Shown: positions 1 to 8,532, numbered from the stretch's first letter. The stretch: DNA of 51,359 bases from an uncultured Akkermansia sp. (GCA_947631275.1 CANRKR010000006.1:1-51359); one strand, 5' to 3'. Numbers and translations are program-made. The notes: generated by a model not told the origin, from the sequence alone.

Positions 1-156
1 AAGAAGGCTGCTCCTGCAAAGAAAGCTGCTCCTGCAAAGAAAGCTGCTCCTGCAAAGAAGGCTGCTCCTGCAAAGAAAGCTGCTCCTGCAAAGAAAGCTG
101 CTCCTGCAAAGAAGGCTGCTCCTGCAAAGAAAGCTGCTGTAAAAAAAAAGAGCTGA
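1..156 (+). CDS. Lys/Ala/Pro-repeat (histone H1-like) protein, C-terminal end only
   Basis: The reading frame enters from the left edge and ends at TGA 154-156. It encodes seven consecutive copies of the hexapeptide KKAAPA (18-bp units, positions 1-126), then KKAAVKKKS. Such basic Ala/Pro/Lys tails occur in bacterial H1-like DNA-binding proteins and as disordered extensions on other nucleic-acid-binding proteins. The last codons contain nine As (141-149) followed by G, making the heptamer A AAA AAG in the phase that favours -1 slippage. A -1 shift would read straight into the DksA-like frame that follows. This may therefore be the N-terminal tail of one longer protein rather than a separate gene. 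The true N-terminus lies outside the window. Confidence 0.75.
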   Translation, partial: KKAAPAKKAAPAKKAAPAKKAAPAKKAAPAKKAAPAKKAAPAKKAAVKKKS

Positions 157-164
157 CAGGTAAA

Positions 165-824
165 TTGGGGGCTTCTGCAAAGGCGAAGTCTGCCGCTCCG
201 GCGAACAAGTCTTTTGGAAAAGATTCTTCCCATCCTCAACAGGCTACCTCTACAGCGCGGACTACGGTGCCCGAAAGGGGCGCATCGGTTTTGTCCAGAG
301 AGAGCGAGCGTCGCAAAAAAGTTAAAGCGACGCTCGCTTTCTTACGCTCCGCACCGGACTGGGAAAATTTCCTTGCTGCCCAGAAGCAAAAACTCTTACA
401 AATACGCGAACAGCTTTTGCCGGGCATGCAAAATGTGACGCGCGAGCATCTGCGTAGCGGAGAAGCCAATGTCGCTTCTTCCTCCGGGCAGCACATTGGA
501 GATGCCGGCAGCGAAGCGGAACAACGAGATATCACCATCCTGCGTCTCGACAAAGACCGCGAGCTCCTTTTCGAAGTAGACGCCGCCCTTGAACGCATCG
601 ACAGGGGAACGTACGGAGTATGTGAGCTCTCTCTTGATCCCATCCCTCGCAAACGCTTGCAGGTACAACCTTACTGCCGATTCACCGTGAAATGCCAGGA
701 GGAATATGAAAAGGCCTATGGTTCCACCGGAGCAATGCGAAATAAAAGTTCACGCGACGTAGGCTTTTCAGGGCTTCAAAAAGTGATTGACTACACGATT
801 TCTCTTGACGAAGACGAAGAATAG
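165..824 (+). CDS. TraR/DksA-family protein with degenerate zinc finger (possibly the C-terminal part of a frameshifted fusion)
   Basis: The 219-residue product has an Ala/Lys/Ser-rich N-terminus (1-50), a helical coiled-coil-like stretch (55-145) and a DksA/TraR C-terminal signature (RGTYGVCE..DPIP..RL...PY..). DksA-type proteins bind in the RNA polymerase secondary channel and modulate initiation. The usual C-x2-C-x17-C-x2-C zinc ligands appear here as C153, S156, T174 and C177, with one extra C171, so the classical four-Cys site is broken. As an independent gene it would start at TTG 165 with only a weak AGG at 158-160. Its frame is open leftwards through the KKAAPA repeats, and its N-terminal composition continues theirs. 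A single protein made by -1 slippage, or a one-base length error in the A9 run, is at least as likely. Confidence 0.75.
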   Translation: MGASAKAKSAAPANKSFGKDSSHPQQATSTARTTVPERGASVLSRESERRKKVKATLAFLRSAPDWENFLAAQKQKLLQIREQLLPGMQNVTREHLRSGEANVASSSGQHIGDAGSEAEQRDITILRLDKDRELLFEVDAALERIDRGTYGVCELSLDPIPRKRLQVQPYCRFTVKCQEEYEKAYGSTGAMRNKSSRDVGFSGLQKVIDYTISLDEDEE

Positions 825-862
825 TGTAGAATGCTGCCCCGAGCAAACTCATCGATTAAACC

Positions 863-1036
863 ATGCCGAGAGACATCATCATTCTGGAATGCACGGAAGC
901 AAAAGCTGAAGGGAAACCTGCTTCCCGCTACGTGACGACGCGCAACAAGAAGAGTCCCCGTACTCCTGGGCGCCTGGAAAAGATTAAGTTTAACCCCTTT
1001 CTGAAGCGTCGCACCCTTCACCGCGAGATGCGCTGA
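863..1036 (+). CDS. rpmG: 50S ribosomal protein L33
   Basis: A 57-residue basic protein starting at ATG 863. It has the L33 pattern: an N-terminal I-I-L-E-C-T strand, the central YVTTRNKK segment, R-LE--KF-P and the C-terminal H-EMR. It lacks the four-Cys zinc knuckle (only one Cys is present), so it is the zinc-independent L33 type. It sits 38 bases before rpsR on the same strand, which suggests a small ribosomal-protein unit. No Shine-Dalgarno sequence precedes the ATG; the upstream bases are A/T-rich. Confidence 0.93.
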   Translation: MPRDIIILECTEAKAEGKPASRYVTTRNKKSPRTPGRLEKIKFNPFLKRRTLHREMR

Positions 1037-1074
1037 TGCTTGTTTGTTAATCTTCCGCACAACCCATAAAGTCT

Positions 1075-1320
1075 ATGACCAACGAATTCAAGAGTGTCGA
1101 GCGTAGGATTCGCTTCCGTACCTGTAATAAGTCAATGCCTCATCGCCGCATTGATATCCCTGCCGGTGCCGTGGATATGTGTAATCCGGAATTCCTCTCC
1201 AAGTTCACCTCGGAAACCGGTAAAATTCTTCCGCGTCGCGTCACGGGCGTCTCTGCCAAGACTCATCGCCGCATTACGCGCGAAATCCGGCGTGCACGTG
1301 CGGTAAACCTCCTGCCTTGA
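1075..1320 (+). CDS. rpsR: 30S ribosomal protein S18
   Basis: The 81-residue product carries the S18 core: [19 protein letters not shown], then the T-HRRI-REI-RAR motif that contacts S6 and 16S rRNA. S18 forms part of the platform of the small subunit together with S6. The length is normal for bacterial S18. The gene follows rpmG directly and is followed by a 263-base non-coding stretch holding a structured RNA and a terminator, so the ribosomal transcript may end there. Confidence 0.96.
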   Translation: MTNEFKSVERRIRFRTCNKSMPHRRIDIPAGAVDMCNPEFLSKFTSETGKILPRRVTGVSAKTHRRITREIRRARAVNLLP

Positions 1321-1360
1321 GGGGAAGCCCGAAGTCTTTGCAGCACGTAAATAGTGCGTG

Positions 1361-1469
1361 TCTGAGGAACTTCTAGTTTCCCCTGTTCTTCTGTCCGGAA
1401 GAGGTGATGGAAATGTTTCTGCTGTAGCAGGATCGAATACAGGGGCGGATCGAGTACGGAAGCCTCAGA
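1361..1469 (+). ncRNA. Candidate structured RNA (3-way junction) between rpsR and folE2
   Basis: Nested complementary segments are visible. The outer stem TCTGAGG 1361-1367 pairs with CCTCAGA 1463-1469 and continues as CTTC 1370-1373 with GAAG 1459-1462 across an AA bulge. An inner stem pairs CCCCTGT 1380-1386 with ACAGGGG 1439-1445. Inside that are two small hairpins: CTTC/GAAG (1388-1401) and CTGC-TGTA-GCAG (1419-1430). An intrinsic terminator follows 44 bases later and folE2 starts 31 bases after that. This order (fold, terminator, gene) is what a riboswitch or attenuator would look like. An independent small RNA with its own terminator is equally possible. I could not match it to a named RNA family (no TPP, FMN, cobalamin, THF or SRP core motif seen). 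Confidence 0.4.
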
Positions 1470-1512
1470 GATTTCGATCAGAGAATTCCGCACACTGAGA
1501 GGACAGCAAATC

Positions 1513-1552
1513 AAGAGCTTGCAGAGTTTTAAGTTCGCAAGCTCTTTTTTAT
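1513..1552 (+). terminator. Intrinsic terminator upstream of folE2
   Basis: A perfect 10-bp stem, AAGAGCTTGC (1513-1522) with GCAAGCTCTT (1537-1546), is followed by a T-rich run to 1553. It lies 193 bases after the rpsR stop and 31 bases before the folE2 ATG. It either ends the ribosomal-protein or structured-RNA transcript, or acts as an attenuator for folE2. Confidence 0.85.
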
Positions 1553-1583
1553 TCCAAAGGACCCTCGTTCTTTTTATGTCTTC

Positions 1584-2372
1584 ATGAAGGAGCTGCGTGA
1601 TACCCAGAGCGAGCACGACTCTCGGCATGTTTCCATTGATCGTGTCGGCGTGCGCGACATTCGCTACCCTATTGTCGTGAGTGACAAAGAGAATCGCACC
1701 CAATCGACCGTGGCAACGATAGCGCTCATGGTTGATCTTCCCCAACAATACAAAGGGACGCACATGAGTCGCTTTATTGAAGCTCTTCATGAGCATCAGC
1801 GCTATCTTGATGTACATTCAGCCGTACGACTGCCGAATCGCTTACTGAAAAAACTGTCTGCACAGCGAGCACACGTCGAAATAGATTTTCCTTTCTTCCG
1901 TCTCAAAAAAGCGCCTGTCACCGGAATGGAAGGGATGATGAATTACGACGTTCGGTTTGAAATCGACGCCGAACGGGGAAAAGAAGGCTCCTTCACTCTC
2001 ACCATCCGAGTGCCGATTACGACACTCTGTCCTTGTTCGAAGGCAATGAGTGATCGCGGCGCACACAACCAACGAGGTATCGTTACTTACTCTGTGCGTT
2101 TTTCCGGACCTCCCGTATGGATTGAAGACATCATCGACATGATTGAACAGTGTGGCAGCTGCCAACTGTACAGCCTCCTTAAACGACCGGATGAAAAGCA
2201 TGTCACTGATTACGCCTACGCACATCCTGTCTTTGTGGAGGATCTTGTACGCAACGTTGCGGTGGCAACCGAACGCCACAATGCTTTCAGCTGGTACCGC
2301 GTTGAGGCAGAGAATTTCGAATCCATCCACAATCACAATGCTTACGCCATGGTCGAGCGTGATCTTTCTTAG
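1584..2372 (+). CDS. folE2: GTP cyclohydrolase FolE2
   Basis: A 262-residue protein of the FolE2 (type IB) GTP cyclohydrolase family. It converts GTP to 7,8-dihydroneopterin triphosphate, the entry step to folate and queuosine. Recognisable blocks are the VGV-D-RYPI N-terminus, the THMSRFIEAL motif, the PCSKAMSDRGAHNQRG segment containing the catalytic Cys, and the GSCQLYSLLKRPDEKHVT region. FolE2 enzymes are metal-flexible and often replace zinc-dependent FolE. The start ATG 1584 matches the usual N-terminus although no Shine-Dalgarno is present; a three-codon ATG-TCT-TCA-TGA overlaps it. The unknown 831-residue gene follows after 23 bases. A folded RNA plus terminator just upstream suggests possible attenuation. 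Confidence 0.95.
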   Translation: MKELRDTQSEHDSRHVSIDRVGVRDIRYPIVVSDKENRTQSTVATIALMVDLPQQYKGTHMSRFIEALHEHQRYLDVHSAVRLPNRLLKKLSAQRAHVEIDFPFFRLKKAPVTGMEGMMNYDVRFEIDAERGKEGSFTLTIRVPITTLCPCSKAMSDRGAHNQRGIVTYSVRFSGPPVWIEDIIDMIEQCGSCQLYSLLKRPDEKHVTDYAYAHPVFVEDLVRNVAVATERHNAFSWYRVEAENFESIHNHNAYAMVERDLS

Positions 2373-2395
2373 TTTCTCTTGCCTTTGTTCCAACC

Positions 2396-4891
2396 ATGCC
2401 AGATACCATCCCTCTCCACGAACTCGGTAAGTTACCCGAGGAACAGCTCCAGAGTCTGGTGCCCATCACCACGCAGCAAATGCTTATCCTCTTCCGACAA
2501 TCCGTAGGGGATAGTCTTCGCCACGCCGGGTTCTCCCATTTGCCAAAAGACCTTGCAACCACAGGAACACCAGGCGCTAAGCGTGAGGTTCGCCTCGCAC
2601 TCCGTACAGACGCCGGGGATGATGCCTACATTATTTTCCCGCCGGCAGCATCAGATCCTATCGACGTGGAGGCATTAAGCAGTGAAGAGTGCTCGCAACT
2701 GGAGCAGATGCACCCGCAAACGGAGATCTATTACGCCTCTTTCTTCCTGACTCCGGGAGATTATCGCATCTACATGGTTGGACCGGTTCTTGTACGTCGT
2801 AACGGAACCTGGCGCACCGCGACACCCGGCAGACATATCGTTCAATTCCTGCCGCCCCGTTTCCGCACCAACGAAGCCGATTGCGGTGGAGCTTCTCTCC
2901 TCGGCGGCGCTGCTCTCTTCAAATTAGAGCACATGCTTCTCCCTCATCTTGCACGCCGTGGTTTTCAGCCGACTTTCAGCGTGGAGGGACTCTTCAGTGA
3001 GCGGTCACAGGATAGCCTCGTTCTTCAAGCAACGATGGATAGAGGGGCTTCTCCTCCCACACACCTTGTCCTAGCTTGCACGACCCCAAATCAGCCCGAG
3101 GCACAGCCTCGATTTTTCCGCACTTTTTTTTACTACAGTGATCGACCGGAAAATATTCTCATCCTGCGTGATGATCCATGTCGGCAGGATTCGGATATCT
3201 CCGGTCCCATCCTTCTGCAGACCGTAAGCGGAGCGTACTTACGAGCGGATTGTCTTGAAACCATGGTACTCAGTGGAGCTCTTCTGAGCGACTCCCGCTA
3301 CAAGTGGACCCTCAGTCTGGTGGCGACCTCATGCAAAATCCCCGAAGTTGCCGCCGTTAATGGGCTCATCCAGCCACATCTCGGCAGCACTGTAACCACA
3401 CTACGCGCAAAAGTTCTGGACACCGGTGTGCAGTCTGTAAATGGTCGCTTGGTAGGTGTATGGCAGTTGGAAGTAAAAGTAAAAGGAGAAACGCTGCACA
3501 TATGTACCTTTGTAAGCCGCGAATTGTGGGAGTTGGAATTTCCTCCGCATCGAGGGGACGAGGTTGAGTGCAATGGGCGGTTGTATGCCGCTCCTGATTC
3601 GTTCATGGGTATTGTGGCGGGTGAAAAAAAGACAGCCCGGTCCTGCAAAACTCCTCGTGTCGCGAAACGCGTGCATCGCCTGCCCTCCGGAATAGATGAG
3701 GCCTCCGCATGTCGGGCTCTCGGTGTCGCTCTATTCACCACTGAGTGGGATTCCTTCTCCTCAATGGCTGCAGAGAACCTTACCTACACGAGTGCCATGA
3801 ACGGTACTCGCATCGCCGGCCGTGATACCTTCATCCATTACATGCGCGATCGGCGCACGCTCTGGGAAGAACAGAGGGGCTGGGCAGGCATGTGCATGGA
3901 TACTGGCACTGTGCTGCATGATGGAAAACGACGTGCTTGCGCTATGATTTCGTGTTATGGGCACATGGTAGGTGCATGGGTTCTTTCCCTCTCGGAGGGA
4001 CTCATTACGAGTATTGAGACACTTTCCCCGGAAGTCAATGCTACCTTTGAAAAAGACACTGCCTGCAGTGCTAAGCCAACGTTCTTTCATCCCATGCGCG
4101 GTCATGTCACCCCGCATCCGGCGCCTCAGTCTCCGTTGCAGCATTTTGCTTATATCTTTCTAATGGAGTGCATGCGTGTGCACGTCGGGGCATCCAAATC
4201 AAATCCTGCCGCTTCAACAACAGCCCCGTTGGGCAGTGCAAGCTGGTTGAAAACAACACGTAATGAACCATCCTGCTGCGACCTCGTGTTTGCTTTGGCA
4301 AACCGCATTTATGTCGTCTGCGTGGAGGAGGTGGAAAGGCACCCAAAAAATGGTGGATCGCTTGAGGATATTGTACAAAAAATGCCGGACAAAGATTCCC
4401 TGCTTTCTCTATCGGAGAAGCAGGATCTCATTCCTTGTATTTTCCCGGTGCAGCGCAACATGGAAATTGACCCGGCTGATGGTTGGAACCTCTGGGATAT
4501 TCGTACGGTGCACCCCATTTCCCCCGAATTATCTCAAACGGAGGTTACCACACATCAACCCTCGGCGTGGGAAATCTATCTCGCCTCCCTGGAGCATCTG
4601 CAAAAGCGCATAGAGAAGATGGGCGGCAAGATCATCGCTGCCCATGAAACGCCGACTCTTGCTCCGCATATCTGGTTTCGAGATGCCAGAGGTCGACTTA
4701 GCTGGGTCCTCATCCAAATTGACGGACGAATTCCTCTGCCAATCCCGTCGATCCCTGCAGAAAAAGGGGAAGAAACGGCCTACGGCTACATGACAACAGC
4801 TATTCCTTATGGCGACCCGGCCGGTTGTTTCCCTGCGCGCCGAGGCGAACCCATTTTCATACAATTCAGTGACTTCAAATCTATCCTCTGA
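2396..4891 (+). CDS. Large protein of unknown function with an NTF2/SnoaL-like segment
   Basis: An 831-residue product with no signal peptide or membrane segment, so probably cytoplasmic. I do not recognise the family. It looks multi-domain. The N-terminal ~150 residues hold a beta-rich segment; a middle part alternates strands and helices. Residues ~455-555 (from MAAENLTYTSAMNG) resemble an NTF2/SnoaL cone fold, with a strand, a GRD-FIHYM-- helix and then long antiparallel strands. The C-terminal region is Pro-rich. It lies 23 bases after folE2 on the same strand and probably shares its transcript. It converges on the M16 peptidase gene with 15 bases between stops. No catalytic motif was identified. 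Confidence 0.8.
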   Translation: MPDTIPLHELGKLPEEQLQSLVPITTQQMLILFRQSVGDSLRHAGFSHLPKDLATTGTPGAKREVRLALRTDAGDDAYIIFPPAASDPIDVEALSSEECSQLEQMHPQTEIYYASFFLTPGDYRIYMVGPVLVRRNGTWRTATPGRHIVQFLPPRFRTNEADCGGASLLGGAALFKLEHMLLPHLARRGFQPTFSVEGLFSERSQDSLVLQATMDRGASPPTHLVLACTTPNQPEAQPRFFRTFFYYSDRPENILILRDDPCRQDSDISGPILLQTVSGAYLRADCLETMVLSGALLSDSRYKWTLSLVATSCKIPEVAAVNGLIQPHLGSTVTTLRAKVLDTGVQSVNGRLVGVWQLEVKVKGETLHICTFVSRELWELEFPPHRGDEVECNGRLYAAPDSFMGIVAGEKKTARSCKTPRVAKRVHRLPSGIDEASACRALGVALFTTEWDSFSSMAAENLTYTSAMNGTRIAGRDTFIHYMRDRRTLWEEQRGWAGMCMDTGTVLHDGKRRACAMISCYGHMVGAWVLSLSEGLITSIETLSPEVNATFEKDTACSAKPTFFHPMRGHVTPHPAPQSPLQHFAYIFLMECMRVHVGASKSNPAASTTAPLGSASWLKTTRNEPSCCDLVFALANRIYVVCVEEVERHPKNGGSLEDIVQKMPDKDSLLSLSEKQDLIPCIFPVQRNMEIDPADGWNLWDIRTVHPISPELSQTEVTTHQPSAWEIYLASLEHLQKRIEKMGGKIIAAHETPTLAPHIWFRDARGRLSWVLIQIDGRIPLPIPSIPAEKGEETAYGYMTTAIPYGDPAGCFPARRGEPIFIQFSDFKSIL

Positions 4892-4906
4892 AAGCTGGAT
4901 TTCTTC

Positions 4907-7429
4907 CTACCTTTCCATTGGAAACACCTGCACGGCACTCCTAGGTGTCCTCTGGGCGAGCATTTTCTTCACAAAGGTTTGCACGCGTTCGTAGGTTACC
5001 TCGCTCAACACTTTCACAGTTCGCTGAGCCTCTTCCGGTCCCTGTCCCAGTAACATATCCAGAGCCGTGGTGGTATCGACTTTCTCGGGAGACTGCGCGG
5101 CAAGCAGATATGCTGACAGCACCGTAGCACGAGCCCTTTCCATCTCCTCGTGGCTCATGCCCTGTCTGGCCATGTTTTGCAGAGTATTTTCCAATGCCTG
5201 ACGCGCCGCGGGCAATTTTTCGGGAGAAGTTTCCGGCATTAGGATGAGGCAACCTCTGTCCACACCCTGAATGCACTCCACCTCCACACTGTACACGAGC
5301 CCCTGCTTTTCGCGAAGCTCCGCATAGAGTGGTCCGCTCATGTCCGCACACCAACTCTCAAGAAGCAGCTGTAATGGCATATCTGCATGTCCTGCTGGGA
5401 GCGATGGTAGCGCAAGCGCCACCACTGCCTGCTGTGTCTCTCCAGACGTATGTACAGTCTCCTCCCCGCTCCTCTGCATTGGAGTGGGCGGGTGTTGCAG
5501 GGGTTCGCCAGCCGGCATGTCATTAAAGAGCTCATCGAATAAAGCTCGCATCTGATCAACGTCAAAATCACCCACCAGAGAGAGCGTTGCATTTTGCGCG
5601 CAGAACACCCGCCGGTGCAGCGCCAGCAGATCCCGGCGTTGCAGTCTCCGTACACTAGTCTCGAGTCCCTCGGGCGTGTGACCATACCCGCCAGCGCCAT
5701 AGCAAAGCTCGCGCAAACGGCGCAAGGCAAGTCTGTCTGGCCAGAATGCGGCCTGCTTGATATCTGCCAGCTGGTCTCCACGTGCGGTACGCAAAGACCG
5801 ATCATCTAAAATCGGGTGCAGAGCTACGTCCGCCAGCAATCCCAGCAGTCTTGAGGCGTCCTGCGGCAGACAGCGAAGAGAAATAAGGATACTGTTCTCG
5901 CCGCTGCTTGCCTCCAAACTCGCCCCGACGTTCTCCGCTTCGGCAGCTATCTGTTCAGCGCTTCGCGTGGTAGTACCTTTCAGTAGAAGTTCTGCCAGCA
6001 GCATACTCGCTCCGGCAGTCGTCTCCTCTTCAGCGCGTGTACCGGCTCCCACTGCCAGAGTGGCGTAAATTAATTCCAAGCCTCTGTTCACGCGCAATGC
6101 GCATCGCATCCCATGTGGCGTTGTATGCAAGAACAGGTCTGTCTCTGATCTTGACGCTGAACTCTGCGGGCTCTCTGCCGCCGCAGATTCTGCCGGATCC
6201 ACACTCACTTCGGTAATTCGCTCTCGATTCAAATAGAGACGAGACACGCGCTGCAAGTCGCGTGGCTCCACCCGCAGCAAGGCTTCCAGCCACTCATCAT
6301 CCAGAACCGTATTGTGCGCTGATAGCCACGATGCACACAGTGCCTCTGCGGTACGACCCACTGTAGTGAATCGACGCAATTTTTGCACGCAAGCCCGTTT
6401 CTTCTCGCGCTGCAATGCAATGTCAAAATCCTCTTGCGGCAGTTTGTCAATGTAGTCCAACACAGCATCACGCAAAGCATCGCGGCGCTCGGAGTCCACA
6501 TCTGCCTCAATTACCAGAGCCGACTCACCCTCACCATGATAAATCATTTGCGCATCGATGTCGTGTACCTCGCCGCGCTCATCGTGAAAAACGCGGTAGA
6601 GCCACGCTGAACGACCATGTCCCAGCACTGAACAGAGAAGGCTAAGCGCCGGCATATCTGGGTGATTACGACAGGGCGTCCGCCACGCGAGAGCCAGAAA
6701 ACTTGTTGAACGCGGAAACTTGCAGCGTTCCACACGAGACCCCCACTGTCGCGGCTCTTCCTCTGGCTGCATGGCAGGTCTCTGAGGACTGACATCTGAG
6801 CCCGTACATTCTTTTTCCAGCTCCTCCTGCACTCTCTTCGCCTCCACATCTCCCACCACGCACACAAACATATTGCTCGGCACGTAGCGCTGTGAATGGT
6901 AGCGTAGCATGTCCTCCCGAGTGAGCGTATCAAATCGTGCCCTTTCGCCTATCACCGGCCAGCGCCGCGGGTGCACTTTGTAGAGTGCCCTGATCAACGC
7001 CCGATAGGCCACATCATCTGGGTCATCATCGTACATTTCCATCTCGCGGCGTATCACCTCCCGTTCACTCTCCCACTCAGAAATCGGAAAAGTAGGACGC
7101 AGTGTAAGCTGTAGCAGTATGTGTAAAAATTCTCGCCAGTACTCAGAACGTCCGTGAATATGGAAAACGGTGCCCAACGCTCCCGTGTACGCATTCCACA
7201 AGCCTCCCATCGCTGCAACGCGTTCATTGATTTCCCGCGCACTGTACTCCTCTGTTCCCTTAAATACCATGTGCTCCACCAAGTGCGAAATACCCGTCCC
7301 GACGTATTCGGCCTCCAACGCAGAACCCGTTTCCACTCCAACATGAACCGCCACGACCGGTGTATCCCGCCTCTCACATACGATCAGAGTCAGTCCATTT
7401 GAGCATGTATAAACTTTCGTCTCGGGCAT
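4907..7429 (-). CDS. M16-family zinc metallopeptidase (two-domain, insulinase-like)
   Basis: An 840-residue protein made of two M16 halves. The N-terminal half has the inverted zinc motif H49-L-V-E52-H53 within GISHLVEHMVFKGTE and the downstream acidic segment EREVIRREMEMYDD that supplies the third ligand. The second half (from about residue 440, ALRVNRGLELIYA) keeps the fold but shows no HxxEH, as is normal for the inactive partner domain. No signal peptide is visible, so it is probably cytoplasmic or exported by another route. It is the last gene of the minus-strand run rpoZ-smpB-DJ-1-M16, 16 bases after the DJ-1 gene. The substrate is unknown; oligopeptide or signal-peptide turnover is typical of the family. 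Confidence 0.9.
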   Translation of the reverse strand: MPETKVYTCSNGLTLIVCERRDTPVVAVHVGVETGSALEAEYVGTGISHLVEHMVFKGTEEYSAREINERVAAMGGLWNAYTGALGTVFHIHGRSEYWREFLHILLQLTLRPTFPISEWESEREVIRREMEMYDDDPDDVAYRALIRALYKVHPRRWPVIGERARFDTLTREDMLRYHSQRYVPSNMFVCVVGDVEAKRVQEELEKECTGSDVSPQRPAMQPEEEPRQWGSRVERCKFPRSTSFLALAWRTPCRNHPDMPALSLLCSVLGHGRSAWLYRVFHDERGEVHDIDAQMIYHGEGESALVIEADVDSERRDALRDAVLDYIDKLPQEDFDIALQREKKRACVQKLRRFTTVGRTAEALCASWLSAHNTVLDDEWLEALLRVEPRDLQRVSRLYLNRERITEVSVDPAESAAAESPQSSASRSETDLFLHTTPHGMRCALRVNRGLELIYATLAVGAGTRAEEETTAGASMLLAELLLKGTTTRSAEQIAAEAENVGASLEASSGENSILISLRCLPQDASRLLGLLADVALHPILDDRSLRTARGDQLADIKQAAFWPDRLALRRLRELCYGAGGYGHTPEGLETSVRRLQRRDLLALHRRVFCAQNATLSLVGDFDVDQMRALFDELFNDMPAGEPLQHPPTPMQRSGEETVHTSGETQQAVVALALPSLPAGHADMPLQLLLESWCADMSGPLYAELREKQGLVYSVEVECIQGVDRGCLILMPETSPEKLPAARQALENTLQNMARQGMSHEEMERARATVLSAYLLAAQSPEKVDTTTALDMLLGQGPEEAQRTVKVLSEVTYERVQTFVKKMLAQRTPRSAVQVFPMER

Positions 7430-7445
7430 GACGTCCCCTCCCTAT

Positions 7446-8018
7446 TCAGACTTTACAGCACATCTCACGCCTCAGCTGCACCACCTTCTCTGACCCTGCA
7501 AGATACTCACCGAGGGCATAACCGAAATCCAAAGCTGCCGCAGGTCCTCGTCCCGTGATGATGTTGTCATCCCTCACCACCTGCTCTTCTGCGGTCACCA
7601 AAGATGCGGCCACAGTTTGCAGCACATCTGGTGCCGGATAGCAAGTGATACGGCGTTCTCTCAGAATCCCGGCTGCTGCCAGCACCATTGGTGCCGCACA
7701 AATTGCCGCCACCAGCTTACCCTGCGCGTGGAGAGATTGCACCAACTGCAGTATGACCACATTTTGCTTAAGCTCCCATGCTGCGGGACCACCCGGAATA
7801 ACAATTCCATCCCATCCCTGCTCTACCACGTCGTCTAAACGCCTGTCAGCTACCAGAACCAGACCGTGCGCTCCCACTACTTCACACGAGCCTACGCCTG
7901 CCACACATACCTGTGCTCCGAGACGTCGAAGGATATCCACAGGCGCCGTTAATTCCACCTCTTCGAATCCGCGTGCTGCAACCACCAGTATTTTTTTGTT
8001 CATATCATGAGTATCCAT
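7446..8018 (-). CDS. DJ-1/PfpI (YajL-like) family protein
   Basis: A 190-residue class I glutamine-amidotransferase-like fold of the DJ-1 subgroup. Seen: KKILVVAARGFEEVEL near the N-terminus with the conserved Glu, IVIPGG, and the nucleophile elbow AAICAAP with C107. The C-terminal GRGPAAALDFGYAL segment is also typical. DJ-1/YajL proteins act as oxidative-stress chaperones and have reported glyoxalase or deglycase activity; the actual activity here is unknown. An internal ATG six codons in (MNKKI) is an alternative start. It sits 16 bases from both smpB and the M16 gene, so all are probably co-transcribed. Confidence 0.9.
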   Translation of the reverse strand: MDTHDMNKKILVVAARGFEEVELTAPVDILRRLGAQVCVAGVGSCEVVGAHGLVLVADRRLDDVVEQGWDGIVIPGGPAAWELKQNVVILQLVQSLHAQGKLVAAICAAPMVLAAAGILRERRITCYPAPDVLQTVAASLVTAEEQVVRDDNIITGRGPAAALDFGYALGEYLAGSEKVVQLRREMCCKV

Positions 8019-8034
8019 AGTCCCGTATTTCAGT

Positions 8035-8532
8035 TTAGATGAAACGTTTGTTAAACCTGACTACCTCTCGACGCGCTTCCATCATTTCCGCGTGTGCCTT
8101 GAGGTCATACCTCCTGTCGCGGTGCGTTTTACCACGCCCCACACCGAGCTGTACCTTTACCTTCCCATTTTTCCAATACATCTGCAATAGGGGCAGTGCG
8201 TACCCCTTCTGCGCGGTTTGCAATTCCATCTTCAGAATCTCTCTTTTGTGCGCGAGTAGGCGTCGCGGGCGCTTTTGTTCATGCTGGAACCAGCTTCCCG
8301 CCGATTCCCACGGTTGAACATCGCAGCCGTAGAGAAAGAGTTGCCCTCTCTCAACGCGAGCGAAAGAATCAGATACACTTACTCGCCCGGTGCGGATGGA
8401 TTTTACCTCCGTCCCGCGCAACTCTACACCACACTCATACCTCTCGAGTATCTCATAATCTCTCCCGGCTCTCTTGTTGCTTGCGATGAGCCTGGTCTTC
8501 AATGACGCATCCTCTTTTTTTCCTTTTTCCAT
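8035..8532 (-). CDS. smpB: SsrA-binding protein SmpB
   Basis: A 165-residue protein with the SmpB OB-fold core: IASNKRAGRDYEILERYECGVELRGTEVKSIR, the SDSFARVE segment, H--KRPRRLLAHKREI, and the basic C-terminal tail VGRGKTHRDRRYDLK, which reads the empty A site. SmpB delivers tmRNA to stalled ribosomes for trans-translation. No tmRNA gene is recognised in this window. It lies 124 bases downstream of rpoZ and 16 bases before the DJ-1 gene. There is no Shine-Dalgarno just before ATG 8532. A tiny 15-codon frame with a very strong Shine-Dalgarno lies between rpoZ and smpB. Confidence 0.96.
   Translation of the reverse strand: MEKGKKEDASLKTRLIASNKRAGRDYEILERYECGVELRGTEVKSIRTGRVSVSDSFARVERGQLFLYGCDVQPWESAGSWFQHEQKRPRRLLAHKREILKMELQTAQKGYALPLLQMYWKNGKVKVQLGVGRGKTHRDRRYDLKAHAEMMEARREVVRFNKRFI

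Noticed and set aside
1..126. CRISPR or other repeat array
   Set aside because: The 18-bp units are spacerless, in frame and encode KKAAPA, so they are coding repeats.
1388..1401. SRP (4.5S) RNA-like TGTCCGGAAG loop
   Set aside because: The flanking conserved helix-8 bases of SRP RNA (GGAAGCAGCC side) are missing and the surrounding fold is a three-way junction.
1576..1587. Three-codon ORF ATG-TCT-TCA-TGA overlapping the folE2 start
   Set aside because: Too short and without a ribosome binding site; probably chance.
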